Assembly (NCBI GenBank): GCA_015680905.1
Contig: CM027377.1
Location: 9,200,501 to 9,264,500 of the forward strand
Direction of reading: 5' to 3'
DNA: 64,000 nt
Origin: Coptis chinensis
Taxonomy: Eukaryota > Streptophyta > Magnoliopsida > Ranunculales > Ranunculaceae
Below are positions 23,978 through 34,992 of the stretch, in pieces (position 1 is the first letter of the stretch; each line of letters begins with the position of its first letter). The position numbers were made by a program, and so were the translations under genes. Under the pieces are notes generated by a model that was not told the DNA's origin, searched no databases, and saw only the letters and a program-made list of their open reading frames with translations.

Positions 23978-24785
23978 ACGATAATATAGTATATGCTTCT
24001 ACTGTATAACTGTTATCTTTTTCATATCCTACACTTCATTAGAATGCCAGTGGGCGTTTCCTCTTGAATTATTGATTTTGGTGAAAATCTTGTGTATCAT
24101 ATCATGGGGTTGTATCAGGTAGTCTACAAGTCTACTGAACGAAATCTCGTTCGGATTCAACAATATTGCTACAAATTGTATCAAAAGTTCAAAACATTGC
24201 TATACCGCTAGTGTCAAAATATATTGAAAGTTCAATTCCAATTAGGTGGATATCTCAGTTTTTCAATCCTCCAAATATTTTCCTAGGCAATGAAATATCG
24301 AACAAGTAGGCTCCATCGTATCAGGCAGCTACATTATGGACTAAAATGTGCAACGGGTACTTTGAAATGTGTCTGATATAGGCGATAGCTGGCCATTACC
24401 GCGTCATTATTTCAAGTTTAAATTCAACAAAAAGTCAAACTCATTCTCTTAGCTAAATAAATTCACTTATTCACCCTTTATATATAGCTTAAGAGCGATG
24501 TGCTCGTGTAGTTTTAAAAAGTGCAGGACAGAGTTTGGACATCACACTCCAATTAAAAACTTTCTTGTATGGCTCAAAAGTTGCTTGGCTACTGTAGGTT
24601 TGCAAAAATCTGCTCTGCGCAAGCAGAAAATTCGTTCAAATTTCTCTATGATAAGAAATAATTTGTCTATACGGTTAGAAGGAAAGAAGGGTCATAACTA
24701 TTTCAGTTGCCATATGCCTGTGAGTTTTTGAGGAGTAAGCTGACGCTCTGCTGGTTTGTTTTGAGGAAAATAAAGAAGAGTTCGT
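23978..24785. other. Spacer without recognised gene
   Basis: AT-rich DNA between element A and the foldback element. No coding signal; the open frame at 24498-24731 has no recognisable feature. Confidence 0.45.
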
Positions 24786-24962
24786 CTACCACGAGGATAT
24801 CTCTATAGGGACGCCAGCCGAGACCGTTGGATCCGAAATCTAACGGTCCGAAAATCAAAAACAAACCCATATTCTCTCTCTTCCTTTTTGTTTTTCGGAC
24901 CGTTGGATCCGAGATCCAACGGTCTCGAAACACTCATCCCTATAGGGATATCCTCGTGGTAG
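24786..24962. mobile_element. Foldback MITE, 177 bp
   Basis: Ends are inverted repeats of about 26 bp with one mismatch (CTACCACGAGGATATC... and its complement). Inside is a second inverted pair, GAGACCGTTGGATCCGA and TCCAACGGTCTC, so most of the element can fold into one hairpin. No clear target-site duplication is visible, so its superfamily is undetermined. Confidence 0.75.
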
Positions 24963-25088
24963 CCCAGATCAATAAAGAAAGGGCCGCTTTTACTCGAGTT
25001 GCTCGGTACTCGACAGGTGTACTTGGATACAGCTTTTGTCGGGCCAAGTGCCAACCCTTATCTCTCTAAGTGCCATCACCGATAATAA

Positions 25089-25757
25089 TATTGGAGTTAT
25101 CCCTCACATGAGCAGAAAAGGAGTTCATCATGTATGGAGAAGCCTGAGCGCGCACGCGCTCGACTTGATCTTGCCCAAGACGTGCCCCGCGCTCATGCCT
25201 TGGTCTACCTCCAGTATTTTAAGGGCGTCGCGCGCTCGACTTGGTCTGGCCCAAGGCGCACCCCGCACCCATGCCTATTTTCGGCAAGATCCTATTTTTT
25301 GTGAACCGCGAGTTTGCAATACAAGTTGGGGTTTTTGGCAAAATCTAACTAAGTCAGAAGACACGAAAATACACAACACACAAAGAGAGAAACCCAATCT
25401 TGAAAGCAATCAAGATTGAGAGATAACATTTACAGAGAGACAAGCCTGTAAAGAGAGAAGAGTGATATAGTAAGATGAGAGATTGTAAGGAGTGATTGTA
25501 ATCTTCATTCCCACTTTATAAAAGGATTAACTCTTGTTGAAGTAGGCACCATTGATCGAACCACGGTATATCTTTGTGTTGTGGTATGCTTTTACTGCTT
25601 TACATTATTATATGTTGTTAATAGTTGTTTAATTAGCGAGTTGGGTATGTTAGTTTGGTTGTAGGAAATATTTAGATTGTTGTCTGGAGTTATTATTGTT
25701 CAAATACAAATTATCTGTGCAGTGGGAAATCAATTGGTATCGGATTAAACCCCAACA
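25089..25757 (+). repeat. Copia 5' LTR
   Basis: 669 bp ending CCCCAACA. The first two bases are TA rather than the TG of the 3' LTR. Contains a TATA-like CTTTATAAAAGG near 25513. Confidence 0.9.
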
Positions 25758-25759
25758 AG

Positions 25760-25772
25760 TGGTATCAGAGCC
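25760..25772 (+). other. Copia primer-binding site (initiator Met tRNA)
   Basis: TGGTATCAGAGCC two bases after the 5' LTR is the standard plant primer-binding site complementary to the 3' end of initiator methionine tRNA. Confidence 0.92.
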
Positions 25773-25867
25773 TTAGTTAGAGTAGCCTAGGGTGTTATCC
25801 AAATCTTGGTCGGAAGATGTTTGACAAAACTCCTGAGAGAAGATTTGAGTTTAAATAACTTGTAGAG

Positions 25868-26660
25868 ATGGACAATTCCGTGAACACTTGCATGACGAGT
25901 TTGAATAGGAAGAACTGCACCATTTGGAAAGCCAAGATGGAATACTTGCTTTATTGCAAGGACTTGGTACAACCCATTGAGAATGGAAGAGAAAGACCGG
26001 AATCGATTGCTGCGGCTGAGTGGATCAAGCTTGACAGAAAAGCAATTGGGTACATTTGACAGTGGATTGACGATAGTGTCTTTCACCATGTATCCCAAGA
26101 GACTACAGCTTTTGGCTTGTGGAAGAAACTTGAAGACCTCTATGAGAGAAAGTCAGGCGGAAACAAAGTGCTGGTAGTTAAGAAGTTTGCCAACATGAAG
26201 TACCAAGAAGGTTCTTCAATGTTTGAGCATCTTAACAAAGTACAAAATATCATCAATCAGATGCATTTGATGAAGATTAATTTGGGAGACGAAGTTGAGG
26301 CTTTGTTTCTATTAGGCTCTCTACCCGAAAGTTGGGAGACATTAGCAGTTTCTCTACACGGAGCAGCCAAAGATGGGATCGTTTCCATGGAGATGGCTAC
26401 CACATCTTTGTTGAATGAGGAGACTAGAAGGAGTTCAAAAGCAGCTCCTCTCACTCAGAGATCCTTATCACAGAGAAATGGGGGAGAGGTAAAAGTAGAA
26501 TACCATCTCGTTCTAGAGGTGATGACAGAAGTAAATCTAGGGGTGAAGCTAGAACTCTTAAGGTAGAGAGGCAATGTTACTATTGTGCCACCAAAGGTCA
26601 CTTCAGATATGAGTGCAGAACACTGAAGAAGGATGAGAAGAATAACTGTGTACATGAAGA
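25868..26660 (+). pseudogene. Copia gag relic with CCHC knuckle
   Basis: Starts MDNSVNTCMTSLNRKNCTIW, continues through WKAKMEYLL and LWKKLEDLYERKSGGNKVLV to LGSLPESWETLAVSLHG: the UBN2/TNT1-type gag pattern in the usual order. An in-frame TGA at 26056-26058 replaces an expected Arg codon (CGA to TGA). The frame shifts near 26560; the zinc knuckle CYYCATKGHFRYEC (from 26575) is in the next frame, continuous with the protease. Non-functional. Confidence 0.88.
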
Positions 26661-26661
26661 C

Positions 26662-27509
26662 ATGGTACAGAGGAGCGAAAACACAAGCAGAGATATTATC
26701 GCACTAGTCGACGATTTAGTGAGAATTATGTCAGATTGTGGTGTGTGCTGTCTTAGTACCTCAGGCTATGATACAAAGTGGGTGATAGATATAGGAACAT
26801 CCTATCACGTCACACCGCACAGGGGATTTTTCACTACCTACAACTGTGGTGAATATGGTGAAATGAAGATGGGTAACAGTGGAGTCTCGAAGATTATTGA
26901 CATTGGAGATGTTCATGTAGAAACCAATGTCGGCTACACCTTGACACTCAAGGATGTAAGACATGTCTCTGACATTCGGCTAAGCCTAATTTCGGCTAGG
27001 AAGTTAGATGACGATAGCTTTATAAACTCGTTTGGTAACGGGGTATGGAAACTGAGTAGAGGTTCCATTGTAGCAGCCAAAGGGAAGAAAACTTGCTCTC
27101 TTTACAAAACACAAGCTAGTTTGTGTAAAACAGAAGTGAATGCGGTAGAAGAAGAAGCTTCCTCCGAACTGTGGCACAAGAGACTGTGTCATATGGGCGA
27201 AAAAGGGATGGAAGTTTTTGCTAAGCAAAAGGCCTTGCTAGACATCAAAGGTACACATTTAAATAGATGTACTCACTATTTGGTAGAAAAACAACACAGA
27301 GTGTATTTCCAAAGATTCCCGTCTCACAGAAAGGACATTGTCCTTAAACTAGTGCACACAGACTTATGTGGTCCTATAAAAGTGAAGTCCCACAGGGGAG
27401 TTTTATACTTCGTGACCTTCATTGACGATGCGTCAAGAAAGATATAGGAATATAGTCTGAAGACCAAGGATGAAGTACTTGGCGTGTTTGAGAAATTCCA
27501 TAGCATGGT
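26662..27509 (+). pseudogene. Copia protease and integrase N-terminal relic
   Basis: Around 26779 the frame reads WVIDIGTSYHVTPH, the Copia aspartic protease site where the usual DSGA is DIGT. This is followed by the GAG-pre-integrase block ELWHKRLCHMGEKGMEVFAK (27166 onward) and the integrase start LVHTDLCGPIKVKSHRGVLY with the first catalytic Asp. A stop lies at 27445 after FVTFIDDASRKI, and the sequence is cut at 27509 by the Tat LTR. Confidence 0.88.
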
Positions 27510-27988
27510 TGTTTCGACAAATATGATCAAAACATTAAGTAGTGACGAAGAGACGAAGAACATAGAAAAGTAGTGAAAAGGTGATGGTGATTGAGTGAAT
27601 GATGAGACTATACCTTTCGTTTGCCTACGTACCGAAATTATCGATAGGATCAAGTTTCAAGAACGTAGTTCTGTATGAAAAATAGTTTTGTATTTATATA
27701 GGTAGAGTGGAGACTCCTTGTAGCTCCAGTATTCTTGTAGCTTAAGTAATCGTGATTGAATATAATTCTCAACTGATAATTATCTCTTTGATAAAAAATG
27801 AATTTGGACATAAATCAATGTACATTAGTGGCAAGCCATGTGGCTAAGGTTTAGCCTTAGACACATGAGTTAATGGGCTTAGACATTGATCAATAGTATT
27901 GCAAATTGGGCTTTAGCCTTGTCGATTAAATGAATAAAATAGAGACCCCTACTAATGGACGTTTGCCACGTAGGTGGGGGTCGAAACA
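27510..27988 (-). repeat. LTR of a second Tat-type element (element C, 3' LTR)
   Basis: Starts TGTTTCGA and ends TCGAAACA, perfect inverted ends. On the minus strand it has a TATA box (CTATATAAATAC) and a downstream ACTACGT...TACGTAGGCAAA block like other Tat LTRs. On the inner side (27989-28002) the minus strand shows the polypurine run AAGAGGAGGTGG, so it is the 3' LTR of a minus-oriented element. No second copy of this LTR exists in the window. Confidence 0.78.
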
Positions 27989-28740
27989 CCACCTCCTCTT
28001 TGGCAAAGTTCACATGGCAAAGAAGAGAAGAAAAATCAAGGAAAAAAACGGAATGTATAACAAAGTGTCGTGTGAAAGTAAACGATATGAAAATGAAATG
28101 TCGAAAAAATGCCTTAAATATTGTGTGTTAAATAATTTTAAACTAATTTATATGAGGCTGCAATGTAATTAATTGATAGAGGGTGAAACGAGAATGAAAA
28201 TAGATGACACAAAAAATCGATAAAGAAAACCAATTTTTAAATAGGATTTGTCGACCTTAGCATTAATAATATTCAAGAAAGTGGTTAGGCTGTAGTGCAG
28301 ACCCACTAGTTGGTGAGCTTAGTGAACAAGGTTTGAGTCTCAAGAGTTGCAAAAACGGGCTACTAAGTTGGTCCAGTGTATTGAAACTGTGTCCGTGTTT
28401 GAGGCAAGGAGATAAAGACAAAGCTAGAAAATTGTCCGTGATAAGCACATGCAATCCGGATTGGATAAGGTACGAATTTAAATCCTGAGGAAGTGATAAG
28501 CGCCGTAAACGAAATGTTTTGATTGTCTCGAGGTGTTTGGGCAGTTGAGGGGTTTTTGACTTGTAACAACGTTTTGTTTGTTCACTTTTCAACCAATGGA
28601 AGAAAAGGAAAAAATCCAAAGCGAAAGAAAAGGAAAGAAAAACAAAGAAAAAGAAAAAAGAAAAACTTCTCATCCCTTGCCATTAGGTTCGTGTTTTTAA
28701 CTTTAGAAATTTGAGTTTTCCTTCTTTCTTTGACTGTGCA
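27989..28740. other. Internal non-coding region of element C
   Basis: Lies between the 3' LTR and the antisense ORF. No coding signal; a purine-rich stretch occurs at 28605-28665. By position it should contain the promoter of the plus-strand ORF, but I see no definite TATA box. Confidence 0.45.
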
Positions 28741-31110
28741 ATGTCTATGACTAGTGATAGTTTTAGTGGTGAGGTTGAAGTTGGTAAATGGAGAGAGAGA
28801 ACGGTAAGTGACGAAGAAGTTGAGGAGAGGGTTCGTAGTGGTGATGATGTTTCGTCGTCTTTCTCATTGGAGACGGTGGATGAGAGGAAGCCTAAGTCGG
28901 TGGATTGTTATGCCACTTTGAGGAAGGAGTTTGGTTGGGTGGAGTCATGTACGACCTGAGGGGAAAGAGGAATTTGTTTCATAGTGACTACATTCCTTGG
29001 GGTGGAAGAGTAGTTGTTTGCTATGGACAGTTGAAGGCTGGGATGAGGTGTTGAACTTTTTGGAGAAAGCCCCTTGTCAGTTTGTGGGGAACAGCTGGAG
29101 GATTCTCCATGTGTTGGATTTGTTGAATGACAGGGGCTATAACATCTGTTTATCGGATGTGATGGAGCACTTTGTTGTGAGGAGGTCGGGTGCTATGAAT
29201 TTCATTTTTCATGTTTATAAGGGGAAGTTCTCCGTTATCGTGGGGGTGAGTAAGGAAGACTGGAGTCGTAGGCCATTGTTGGCTGTGGGTAGATATTGTC
29301 ATTCTGGTTTGGAGATTGAAAATCGGACTATAAAGTTGCCTGGTAGGTCGTTGGTTTTAGGTCGTAATGTGTGAATGGTACATCATAATTTGGACGTTCT
29401 GATTTATTTCGTTTGTTTTTGCAGAGATCACTATTCGTTTTCGTACTAAGGCCGATGTTATTGAAAGGTTCGGTTGTTTGAGTTTGGAGGAGAAACAGGT
29501 GTTGTTGGGGGAGGTTGCACATTATTTTAAGAGACGCGGAAGAGAGAAAATCAACCGTAAGCGGCTGGAGCAAAACGCTAGGGCTCGCAAGGTAGTGGTT
29601 GAACTTTCTGATTCTAGCTCGAAATCTGCCATAAAGAGGGAGAGTCAAAAGAAAGCACATATTTCTAGAGTGAAAAGGAGTAGAGGTGCTGGTGACAGCC
29701 GTTCTGGTGGAGCTAGGACGTCTGGTGGGGTCGCTGAACACCGTTCTGGGGCGGTGAGGACGGTTGGAGGTGTGACGCCTTCCAGACGTCTTGAGTTGGG
29801 TGACGCAAATCGTTTGTCATCCCAACGTTCTGAGCTGGGTGACGTAAATCGTTTGGCATCCCAACGTTCTGAGCTGGGGGATGTGGCACGCTCTGCATCC
29901 AACCGCTTCTCCTCTGGTCATGCAGATCGTTTTGCATCCACTTGCTTCTCTTTTGGAGATGCGGGTGGTGGAAATGTTGGTGGGAAGGGTGATGCTCCCA
30001 CTTTGTTCTGGAAGCCTAATCTAAAGAGGCGTTTCGAAGTGGTTAAGTCGGAGGGGGCTAAAAAGGCCCGAATTGAGTCTGAAGACCGACCTGGTACTGT
30101 TGAAGGTCGTTCGTCTTCAGGTCGGGTTCATCTGAAGAAGATGAACCTGATTGATTTGGTTGTTGATGTTGGGGTGGCTGAGGCTCGTGGAAAGAAGAAA
30201 GCTGGTGAGGCGGAGCTTGTTACTGAGCAGGGCAAGGGGTCAGGAAGTACAGACCTAAGTAAGAAGAGTGACAGTACTGTCCTTGATAGAATGGTTACGT
30301 ATGAGGACCCCTACAGTTTGTTGTGAATGGTGACTATAGCTTCAAGTCCCCTTTGGTTGGTGGGGAGTTGTTAGAGAGTATTGTGCTTGCCGGGGATAGG
30401 CGCAAGCTGGATAATAAGGGCCTGGAAGTGAATTTGGTGGAGATAGAACGGTCATTGTGCTATGTGAGTATTCTTCCGTTCAGAGCTTGCTCCTTTTGGG
30501 TCTTGTTGATTTTGATCCACTCGAATGTTTATATTTGTTATCTTGTTTGCTAGGTTCTGGCAATGTACAAGAAGCTGAAGGATATGGCGTCTATCTCCGA
30601 CCGTTACAAGAAGGAGCTGGATGTCAGCAAGCAAACTTGTAGTAGACTGGAGGCTGATCAGCAAGTGCAGAGAACGGAGGTTGCAGGGTTGAGGGATCAA
30701 GTGCAGCAGTTGGGTGGTAAAGTGGCTCTGTTGCAACCCGCTTTGGATTCTGCAAAGTTGGAGGTTCAACAATGGGTCGATGAGTGCAAGAGGCTACGCT
30801 CCGTTGCTGAACAAGCTGAGACTGCATATAACGACTTGGTGGACACGATGGAGAGTGGCGATGTTTATGTGCTGATGGATGATTATATTGAGGCATTGGA
30901 TAAGTATGATCGCCTTAAGATGTCTATTGAAAGTGGGGCTGTAACATTGTCTGCTGCAGATGTTGGTGTAGATGCTAGTAGACCATCTGATCTGCCATCT
31001 GACCAAGTCGTTGTGCCACCGGTTGCTCCAAATTTCCTTTCATTTTTTTCAATTCTGGGGTCGGATGTTTCCGTTGTTGTTGGTCGCCTCTCGGTTCTGG
31101 TGCTATAAAG
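28741..31110 (+). pseudogene. Antisense additional ORF of element C (Transposase_28-like, coiled-coil C-terminus)
   Basis: Starts ATG at 28741 with an acidic Ser-rich N-terminus. Conserved blocks: VVVCYGQLKAGM (about 29020), CQFVGNSWRILHVLDLLN (29069 on), VVRRSGAMNF and WSRRPLLAVGRY, all shared with 12545-13273. A probable intron ends at TTTTTGCAG near 29424. The next part (29478-30326) begins EERFGCLSL-like text, is Lys/Arg-rich with four 13-residue repeats, and passes into LVGGELLESIVLAGDRRKLD (30356 on). After another intron-like gap (about 30462-30553) comes a coiled coil (30563-30860, KELDVSKQTCSRLEADQQVQ and so on). Frame breaks near 28945, 29045 and 30305 show that it is decayed. It is antisense to the Tat pol genes. 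Function is unknown. Confidence 0.65.
29790..29960 (+). repeat. 39-bp (13-residue) tandem repeats in the antisense ORF
   Basis: Four consecutive units encode ELGDANRLSSQRS, ELGDVNRLASQRS, ELGDVARSASNRF and SSGHADRFASTCF, followed by a partial SFGDAGGG. The first two are almost identical at the DNA level. Confidence 0.85.
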
Positions 31111-31803
31111 GGTGGTGATCTGGACCCTTTGAATATGGAGAATCTTCCTTATGTGAATTGACTTTGAATGTCTTGTGTTTGCTCTTGGGTTGGGAGGTCG
31201 TTGAACAATATTTAAACAGTTTTTTGTTCTTGATACTGATCACTACAAGAAAATAGGGCTTTAGCCACGGATGACCCGGAACGTTTGCCACGGATCAAAG
31301 CTGTCGAATAATTAGCCACAGTTGCTCTCTGTTGGTATTGTAATAGTTGTTGTAGCTTGGCTCGACAGTATTTTGCAACCTTTCTCCACGGTTAGAACGC
31401 GTAGGTGTTCCCACGGTTTGGACCGTTGGATCAGATCTTAATACTATCTATTCTTTCCAACGGTTATACTGCGCCGGCATAGATCCAAAATTGCTCCAAA
31501 ATTTTGTGCGCCGCACCAAAATTTCCAACCCACAAAAACTCAAAATATTCAAAAATAGTTAGAAACTAATCTCACCTCTAACTTCCACCGCCTCTGTCAT
31601 CATCTCTCTCATCTTCTTCCCTATCAGTTCGTCCACCACCACCACCTCTCTAACAGTTCGTCACTACGGCTTCTCTCACGATCTCTCTCATCAAACATCA
31701 AAGGTAATGCTTACAAGTGTTTATTTTATTAAAAGTTTCTCCTTTTTTTGTTTTTGATGGAAATTGAGTAAAGGGTGTTTTTTTTTTGTTGTTACAAATT
31801 CTT

Positions 31804-32066
31804 GGCAACTCAAAGGACTGGTGGTTTGACAGAGGAAGGTCAGAGAAAGTCATCGTTGATTCTCCGTAAATTGCAAATCAACAAGCTAAGAGAGGCACTT
31901 GAAGAAGCATCTGAAAATGGGTCTTTGGTTAAATCCAATGACATTGATTCTGAATCTGTTTGCAATGAGGATGGGAGTTTGGGGAGGTCAAGATCGCTTG
32001 CACGACATTATGCCCAAAAGGAGTTTCTTCAAGCTACCGCACTTGCTGCAGACCGTATTAGCACAT
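31804..32066 (+). pseudogene. Captured fragment: Moco-sulfurase-like PLP transferase, N-terminal part
   Basis: Frame reads [20 protein letters not shown], then [13 protein letters not shown] and [20 protein letters not shown]. This matches my memory of the conserved N-terminus of the plant PLP-dependent transferase family related to molybdenum-cofactor sulfurase (Arabidopsis At4g37100 type). Only about 85 residues are present; no catalytic region follows. Assignment is from memory. Confidence 0.6.
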
Positions 32067-32143
32067 GTAAGGTTGTTTCTCCGCAATCCATTCTTGTATA
32101 TGTTTGTGGTGAACCATGTGTGTCTTTCCTATGTTATTTCTAG

Positions 32144-32393
32144 CGGAGGAACCATTGCTGGTCTTTCCCTGGGATCATGGTTGAGTAAGTTGAAGGCGAA
32201 AGTATGTGCTATTATATAGTTCTGTTTGCCAAGTTTGTAATTGAGAAAGCACTTTGATATTGAGATCTTGGTCATACAGGTTCATGCATTCTCTGTTTGT
32301 GATGACCCCGATTGCTTCTATAAATATGTTCAAGGTCTACTTTATGGACTGAACACAGGTGTTAGCTCACACGATATTGTTGACATTCAAGAT
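32144..32393 (+). pseudogene. Captured fragment: D-cysteine desulfhydrase, two exons with intron
   Basis: Exon 32144-32201 encodes GGTIAGLSLGSWLSKLKAK, the glycine-rich PLP-phosphate loop region. It is followed by a GT-AG intron (32202-32279) and exon 32280-32393 encoding VHAFSVCDDPDCFYKYVQGL and GLNTGVSSHDIVDIQD. This is the pattern of plant D-cysteine desulfhydrase (ACC deaminase-like family). Only about 57 residues of roughly 400 are kept. A splice-like TAG acceptor joins it to the preceding captured piece. Confidence 0.82.
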
Positions 32394-32737
32394 GTAAGTA
32401 TCATTGACTTGCGTGTTCTATTTTGCTAAATGTGTGAAGACTGAAGAAAGGTTTTTGTTTCATGACTTTGCTAAATTTAGTTCCCGAGTTGAATAAGATA
32501 GTGTCTGCAATTCAAGTATTTGGTAAGTTATTGCGTATAGCCGTGTTACTTTGATAATTATCCATTTTTTTTCTTCTAACGAACACTGAATCTCTTGATA
32601 GTTTCTTGAAGGTGAGAATTGTTCGTAGCTTGAGAGGTTTGAATTTTCTAGAGGTTCTTCTTGGAATCCAGAAAATTCCAACCAGTCCGTGATGTGGAGA
32701 TGGGAATTTTCTGCAGGCCAGTCACTTCATGGACGAC

Positions 32738-33456
32738 TCTTAAAGGGCTTAAAGATAGACTCATGACCAAGAATGTGGTATGTATATCTGTCCAACATTT
32801 AACTTTGATTTCTCGCACTCTACATGATTATCATTTGCTCATTAGCTTTGTATCATTTCAGGCAGAGGAGATAGGCGAAAACTCTGTGAGAGTCGATTCT
32901 TTGCAAGTCATCTAGCTTGTGGGTAAAAAGCTGGGTTCCTTCACCAGGATATCATCAACCGTACAGGTTTATAAGCTCTTCATGTTTTCTTCTATTGGCA
33001 GAAATAGTACATTTTTTTTTGTGTCTTCAACTATTTTTTCCTGTTACAATCGTATATGTGAGGCTTACCTTACAAGACAAATGATGACCGCGGCAGATCG
33101 CGAATGGAGGAGGCTCTTGTCCGCATCCTAACACCAAAACGCTCTATTGATGTACTGAGGGATGTGCATGTTGCCAAGGAGCAAGGGAAACCATATGTTG
33201 TTGTTTTTGTTAGTTGGTGTCAATGGAGTTAGAAAGTCCACCAATCTTGCAAAGGTTAAAGTTGTTTCCTTGAATGGTTTTGAGATCACCTGATTGTGGG
33301 AGACCTGTTAATACTTTTGCTATCTGGTTTGTCATTTTGCAGGTTGCCTCTCGGCTTCGACAACACGATGTCGTTGTCATGATGGCTGCGTGTCATACTT
33401 TCCGGCCCGGAGCTGTCGGCGACTTAGGACTCATGGACGTAGGCTCAAAGCCTACT
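32738..33456 (+). pseudogene. Captured fragment: SRP receptor alpha subunit, four exons with introns
   Basis: Pieces in order: LKGLKDRLMTKNV (to 32777); 32862-32966 with AEEIGEN...GKKLGSFTRISSTVQ; about 33098-33254 with EALVRILTPKRSIDVLRDVH, AKEQGKPYVVVFV and the P-loop region; 33343-33456 with VASRLRQHDVVVMMAA and TFRPGAV. These are the N-domain and start of the GTPase domain of the signal-recognition-particle receptor (FtsY/SR-alpha family). Introns with GT-AG borders separate them, so genomic DNA, not cDNA, was captured. The fragment is dead: TAG in the second exon, a frameshift just before the P-loop, and GKST changed to RKST. Confidence 0.88.
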
Positions 33457-33533
33457 AACATTTTGGTATGCATCTGTTTACCCTTCCAATGGAGTCTAAT
33501 TACTTGATATGAGGCATATTTCTTACCTTGCTT

Positions 33534-33662
33534 CCAATAGCAAAATCCATGATTCTCACCGAAGAAGAAGAAGGCACAACCATTCAAGTACTGAAACCAA
33601 GGATGTTCTGGCTCATTATTTGGTCGACCGTGGTCAGGCTATGGAACTAGATATCAAAGGTA
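33534..33662 (+). pseudogene. Possible captured exon of unknown origin
   Basis: Preceded by an AG and open to 33712; the frame reads VLAHYLVDRGQAMELDIKG before a GT at 33661. It behaves like an exon but I do not recognise the protein. Confidence 0.3.
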
Positions 33663-34275
33663 CTATTTTTTACAGCACAGAATATTGTAACATGAACTTA
33701 GGATTAAGTTAATAGACCATTAGAGTGTGAGACAGAAATAATGATGTCATTATCATACGCATGGTGATACATAAACATCTATAGGCCTAAAGTAGACTCT
33801 GTTTCTTGCACATTTCATCACTGGGTGTTCTTTTTAGTTATTTTTAACCATTGACGATATCTTTTACATTTCAATTTAATCATGTAAGGTATGATTACCT
33901 TGGTTTTGAATACTTGAATACTTTTATGAGAAGATGAAATACACCCTGTGGTATGGATGAGTTTGTGACACGAGATGCATGACCGTGCTCCATGGCATGA
34001 CACTTGGTTATGTCAAAAATTTACTTGGCATTAAAAGTTATGACATTGTGAATTTCGAAAACATTAAAATGTACAACCATCCTCCCATCGCCATATGTTT
34101 CAGCCAAGCCCCAAACAACACATGTTACAAACCATCCTCCCTTATTTAATCTGTATTCCTTGATTATTGGCTACGAATGTGTAAATGGATGATTGATATT
34201 AATATTGGCTTTTTCTTGCTGGTTAAATAATGGTCAGGTTCATGATCAGTGTATTTGTTTGTGATGTATGTTTAT

Positions 34276-34641
34276 GTAGACCAGGAAACAGACGAAGAGG
34301 GCAACACGGCTGCAATATGTGTGGAGGAACGTCTTAGATCACTAGAAATTCTTAATAACAAAGATGAACCAAGTATAGACAGATATCCGTGGATAGTTAA
34401 CCAGTTAGCCATGAATTCTACCTTGTTCAAAGATAGCCTCTTTGAAGCTACTATCCCACAAAAGGTCTGTCTAGTCAACAAATGACTAACATTGTGTAAT
34501 GTAATTGTGTTGCTTCCTGGTTGTCCTAATCATATGTTGCATGTATTACTTGGATTTTCAGATAAAGGCAGCTATTAAGTCTTTTCCATCTCATGATGCA
34601 TACACATTGCTAGTTGTTTTGGTCTCCATGTGGAAATCAAG
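34276..34641 (+). pseudogene. Captured fragment: two exons of an unidentified host gene
   Basis: Exon 1 (to about 34464) encodes ICVEERLRSLEILNNKDEPS, WIVNQLAMNSTLFKDSLFEA and TIPQK. After a GT-AG intron (34465-34560), exon 2 (34561-34641) encodes IKAAIKSFPSHDAYTLLVVL and VSMWKSR. The arrangement resembles the Utp12-type C-terminal region of WD-repeat U3 snoRNP proteins, but only weakly; I would not name it. Confidence 0.5.
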
Positions 34642-34910
34642 GTGATTTATTTTCTGAGTCCTTGCAGATTATGCATTAAGTAGTTTATTCTACTTCTTAT
34701 GTCTTTCGTCGGTGACGACTATGTAATTGTTCTTAAATTGAGATACAAGAACCTTACCATTTGGTTGTGAGTTGTGATAGCCCTCAAGCTTTCTTAATAT
34801 TTTGTTAGAGATTACAAGTTGCACCTTTTTTTCATTCTTTTTTTTGTTGTTCGCAAGTCAAAAGATCTCACTCTCCTTATTGTTCGTTATTGAATTTAAT
34901 GCTATTGTTC

Positions 34911-34992
34911 AGTGTCATGATGGCTACGTGTGATACTTTCCAGTCTGAAGCTGTCTAGCAGCTTAGGACTCATGCACGTAGGCTCCACGTAT
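34911..34992 (+). pseudogene. Second partial copy of the SRP receptor alpha exon
   Basis: Reads SVMMATCDTFQSEAV, stop, QLRTHARRL. It corresponds to the last exon of the 32738-33456 fragment but retains the QLRTHARRL part that is scrambled in the first copy, and carries its own stop. Confidence 0.75.

Noticed and set aside
25089..27447. Treating the Copia gag-protease frames as a working gene
   Set aside because: An in-frame TGA, a frameshift, the altered DIGT protease site and loss of most of integrase show that it is dead.
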